Origin: an uncultured Chloroflexota bacterium
Lineage (GTDB): Bacteria > Chloroflexota > Anaerolineae > Aggregatilineales > Phototrophicaceae
Assembly: GCA_937974245.1 (NCBI GenBank)
Contig: CALJKV010000081.1
Coordinates: 1-64,000 of the forward strand
Direction of reading: 5' to 3'
Length of the DNA stretch: 64,000 bases
Under the pieces are notes generated by a model. The model worked only from the letters and a program-made list of their open reading frames with translations, had not been told where the DNA came from and made no database searches. Of the stretch, positions 61,493 to 64,000 are shown one piece after another. Position numbers and translations under genes: made by a program. Within the stretch, counting starts at the first letter, position 1. Every line of letters starts with the position of its first letter.

Positions 61493-62259
61493 GTGGATTT
61501 CCGCCCGATGACGAGTGTGCTGAAGTTAAATGCCCAGGGAAGAACAACTCTAAATATACTCCCCAGCACATTCGCTAGCGTGCTGGTTTGGTAATAACCC
61601 GTGCCCTGGAACGGCCCGCCCAGCCCCCATAGTGAAAAAGCATGGCTGGTTGGTATGGCCTTCTCAACAGTGAATCCAGCGTCCGTCACCGCTTTACACA
61701 GGATATCGCGAGTGTAGGTGCTTTCGTAGAAGTCCTCGTCGTTGAGTGTACTGCCCCGCCCACGTCGCCGCCATGCGATGAGCCGCTGGATAATGTTGGG
61801 ATAGGGAATCGTCAGCACCAGCGTCCCGCCCGGCTTCACCACACGGTAGGCTTCTTCCAGCGCCGGCACCATACCATGCTCGAAGTGTTCCAGCACACCA
61901 AATGAAAGGTATGCCCCTACCGAGTTCGAGGCATACGGCAGCGCATGAACATCGCCCACTGCCAGCGCCAATGTGGGGTCATAGTGGCGCGAGGTGTGCA
62001 GAGCATTTTCGGCATAGTCCAGCCCGGTCACGGTATAGCCCATCTCGCGCAAGGTGATAATCACCGCGCTCAGGCCGCTGCCCGCCTCCAGAACAATGTC
62101 ATCTTTCAAGAGATATGGGGTGTACTCGTGGATCGTCGCCATTGAGCGGGGATAGCGCACCGCCTGGAGTTCAACATCCATTGAGGCACTATCCCAGATA
62201 GTTTCCCAGGCTTTGCGTGTACTGTCATAGCGCGGCGAGTCAGAAGGAGATCGGGTCAT
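61489..62259 (-). CDS. Class I SAM methyltransferase
   Basis: 256 residues, ATG 62259. Motif I VLEAGSGLSAVIITLREMG, YTVTGLDYAENA, LALAVGDVHALPY, and VVKPGGTLVLTIPYPNIIQR. Typical of methyltransferases in O-antigen and glycan clusters. Translationally coupled (ATGA) to the GT2 gene; substrate unknown. Confidence 0.86.
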   Translation of the reverse strand: MTRSPSDSPRYDSTRKAWETIWDSASMDVELQAVRYPRSMATIHEYTPYLLKDDIVLEAGSGLSAVIITLREMGYTVTGLDYAENALHTSRHYDPTLALAVGDVHALPYASNSVGAYLSFGVLEHFEHGMVPALEEAYRVVKPGGTLVLTIPYPNIIQRLIAWRRRGRGSTLNDEDFYESTYTRDILCKAVTDAGFTVEKAIPTSHAFSLWGLGGPFQGTGYYQTSTLANVLGSIFRVVLPWAFNFSTLVIGRKST

Positions 62260-62348
62260 GAATGAATCTCGTCTCGTGGTCAGATAGTTTCGGTGGTCAG
62301 CGATCAGCTTTTAGCTTCTAGCCTCTTTTTACTCGGCATTTTCAACTT

Positions 62349-63473
62349 TTAACTCTCTAATAGCGTCTCAATCTGTGCGATGCGCTGATCGTAAGTATGA
62401 TGGGCATATACGTGCGCCTGCGCTCGTTGGATAATCGCCTGCCGTTCGGCCTCGTGTGCCAGGTAGTAGGCGACTTTCGCTTGCAGGTCGTCCAGGTCGC
62501 GGTAGGTGACGATGGTTTCGCCCTCGGTGAACCATTCCCGTGTGCCGGGCAGGTCGTCGGCAATCTGGAACACCCCGCTCCCCGCTGCCTCGAACAAACG
62601 CATGTTACCGCCATAGCGCATGAAATCGCCGTGCACGTTTACTGTCAACTTCGCCGCCGAAAGTATCCTCAGCATGTCCGCCCCCAGCGCCGCCCCGCGC
62701 ACGAACCGTCGCAGTCCCGCCGGGACATCATGTACACTCCAGATACCCAGATCAAAATCCGCCAGGGCCTCCAGCGCGGCTACCCGGCGGCTGTACAGAT
62801 GGTCGGGAATCAGCGTCCCGACGAAAGCCACATCACAGACATACTTTGCCCGTTCTGCTTCGGTCAACGTGTAGGGATGGTGAAAGTCCGGGTCACAGGC
62901 CGAAACCGGCAGACACGCCATCTGCTGTGCGCCGAGTTCCAACCATTGTATGCCGTGATAGTAGTCGTTGACCAGCACGAGATCATACAACCGCGCCGCT
63001 GAACGTTCTATTGGACGCGAAAACACAATGGGCGATGTGCCGGTACTATAGAGCAGCTTGCACCCGGTTTCGCGTTTGATGGCCGCCAGCGTCTCCGGCA
63101 AAATAACGGTATTATCACCCACCAGCCATAGGACATCCGGCCTGAATGCCCGCGCCTTGTCCAACAGATACCGGTTGCGCAGCCGGTAGTCTGGGTTGAA
63201 CTGCGGCGGGACACGATGCCCCAATGCCGTCAACACCTTGCCGGGTGTGATACGCGCCGTGTGCCGCTGGGACTGGATTCCGCCGAAGGCTGGCATATTG
63301 CGGAAAAAAGCATCTACCGTATGGCCGCGTTTGCGCAGTGCCTTCGCCCAGAAGTGCTGCGCCATACTCGGTGGGAATAGTGGCGGCGTCTCCCCCGGCG
63401 GCGTGGCCGCGATGGCCTCTTGCAATTGCTCCGGGTGATGCAAGGACGTGATGATGAGGAAACGGTGTGTCAT
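62349..63473 (-). CDS. CgeB-like family 1 glycosyltransferase
   Basis: 374 residues from ATG 63473 with AGGA upstream; a TTG at 63491 is less likely. N-terminal half binds an acceptor (MAQHFWAKALRKRGHTVDAF). The C-terminal half has VAFVGTLIPDHLYSRRVAAL, VNVHGDFMRYGGNMRLFEAA and the nucleotide-sugar motif GVFQIADDLPGTREWF, as in CgeB-like GT1 enzymes (EX7E-like end). The 89-base gap to the methyltransferase carries a tail-like ACTCGGCATTTTCAACTTTT sequence. Confidence 0.85.
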   Translation of the reverse strand: MTHRFLIITSLHHPEQLQEAIAATPPGETPPLFPPSMAQHFWAKALRKRGHTVDAFFRNMPAFGGIQSQRHTARITPGKVLTALGHRVPPQFNPDYRLRNRYLLDKARAFRPDVLWLVGDNTVILPETLAAIKRETGCKLLYSTGTSPIVFSRPIERSAARLYDLVLVNDYYHGIQWLELGAQQMACLPVSACDPDFHHPYTLTEAERAKYVCDVAFVGTLIPDHLYSRRVAALEALADFDLGIWSVHDVPAGLRRFVRGAALGADMLRILSAAKLTVNVHGDFMRYGGNMRLFEAAGSGVFQIADDLPGTREWFTEGETIVTYRDLDDLQAKVAYYLAHEAERQAIIQRAQAHVYAHHTYDQRIAQIETLLES

Positions 63474-63658
63474 AATATCCTGGCTCAACAATCTTTCCCC
63501 TAGCCTAGCATATCCACCCGCATTGTGCGATACACTCTTCCAGTTGAAATTATCATTATGTTTTCCCTGATGCGGCCTGTTCTCTCCTATTTTTCAGGGG
63601 GAATCAAAAACGGGGTGGCACACGAGGCCTACCCCATCAGGTCATGCGATTGCCACTG

Positions 63659-63943
63659 TTACGCTTCGACCTTCACACCCCGCCAGAAAGCGACGTATCC
63701 GGCGATTTCCTTTGCCGCGTCTTTCGGCACCGGATAGTACCAGGCAACGTTTGTATTCTCCTGGCCGTTTACTGTCACCGTGTAATAGCTGGCAAAGCCT
63801 TTCCAGGGACAGGTCGTATGCTTGCCGCTCTCTACGAAGTATTCCCGGTTCACCGAATCCGGTGGGAAGTAATGGTTGCCTTCAACGATAATTGTCGCAT
63901 CGCTCTCCGCTAAAACCACGCCATTCCAGGTTGCTTTCGCCAT
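63659..63943 (-). CDS. DUF427 family protein
   Basis: 94 residues from ATG 63943 (MAKATWNGVVLAESD); the frame runs to 63997 but this start gives normal family length. GNHYFPPDSVNREYFVESG, HTTCPWKGFASYYTVTVNG and AWYYPVPKDAAKEIAGYVAF are typical. Single beta-barrel-like domain, function unknown. Confidence 0.85.
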   Translation of the reverse strand: MAKATWNGVVLAESDATIIVEGNHYFPPDSVNREYFVESGKHTTCPWKGFASYYTVTVNGQENTNVAWYYPVPKDAAKEIAGYVAFWRGVKVEA

Positions 63944-64000
63944 GCTGTTCTTCTCTCTCGTATGATTAAAACCACGCAACATAGAGAGAGAAATCACCTC

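Noticed and set aside
1..64000. Phage, transposon, CRISPR or defence system
   Set aside because: No recombinase, transposase, repeat-spacer array or recognised defence gene in either strand; the intein is the only mobile-type element seen.

Overview
This window looks like a chromosomal segment of a Chloroflexota bacterium, most likely an Anaerolineae-type lineage. That placement is an inference from gene content and order: a cobalamin-dependent ribonucleotide reductase, a large division and cell-wall (dcw) cluster without murE or murF, two CvpA-like proteins inside the dcw cluster, and PAS/GAF-rich sensor kinases. There are no phage genes, transposases, CRISPR arrays, rRNA genes or tRNA genes that I can recognise.

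Layout. Positions 1-6215 (minus) hold most of a very large secreted alpha-2-macroglobulin with an intact CIEQ thioester; its 3' end lies outside the window. Upstream of it (6.3-8.2 kb) are a tandem pair of YdcF/SanA-like (DUF218) genes, one of them broken, and a GvpU-like gene. Positions 8.3-11.9 kb encode a class II ribonucleotide reductase interrupted by a 365-residue LAGLIDADG intein. A large GT-C/YfhO-like membrane protein follows on the plus strand, with its stop overlapping the ftsZ stop.

The core (14.8-33.6 kb, all minus) is the dcw cluster. In transcription order it is mraZ, rsmH, ftsL-like, ftsI, mraY, murD, an asparagine-synthetase-like gene lacking the glutaminase cysteine, a Glu/Leu-type dehydrogenase, ftsW, murG, two CvpA-like genes, murC, murB, ftsQ, ftsA, ftsZ. 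TGTGGGATAA decamers, matching the expected spacing of MraZ operators, occur upstream of mraZ and again upstream of ftsQ, with a weaker copy upstream of ftsZ. This suggests that MraZ controls the cluster at several points.

The right half is ordinary housekeeping mixed with less familiar genes: a thiolase, bioY, a PIG-L deacetylase with an inserted cyclic-nucleotide-binding domain, xseAB, two sensor kinases, uppP, a phosphodiesterase, an MFS transporter, secA, a wHTH gene followed by two small membrane proteins, adenosine deaminase, a metallo-hydrolase, a tandem GNAT protein, trmD, a GT39-like membrane protein, an acetyl-xylan-esterase family protein, and a glycosyltransferase/methyltransferase group.

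The most interesting points are the inferred MraZ regulon layout, the Cys-less asparagine-synthetase paralogue next to an amino-acid dehydrogenase inside dcw, the cyclic-nucleotide domain inserted into a PIG-L deacetylase, the 95-nt ftsW/murG coding overlap, and the nrdJ intein.
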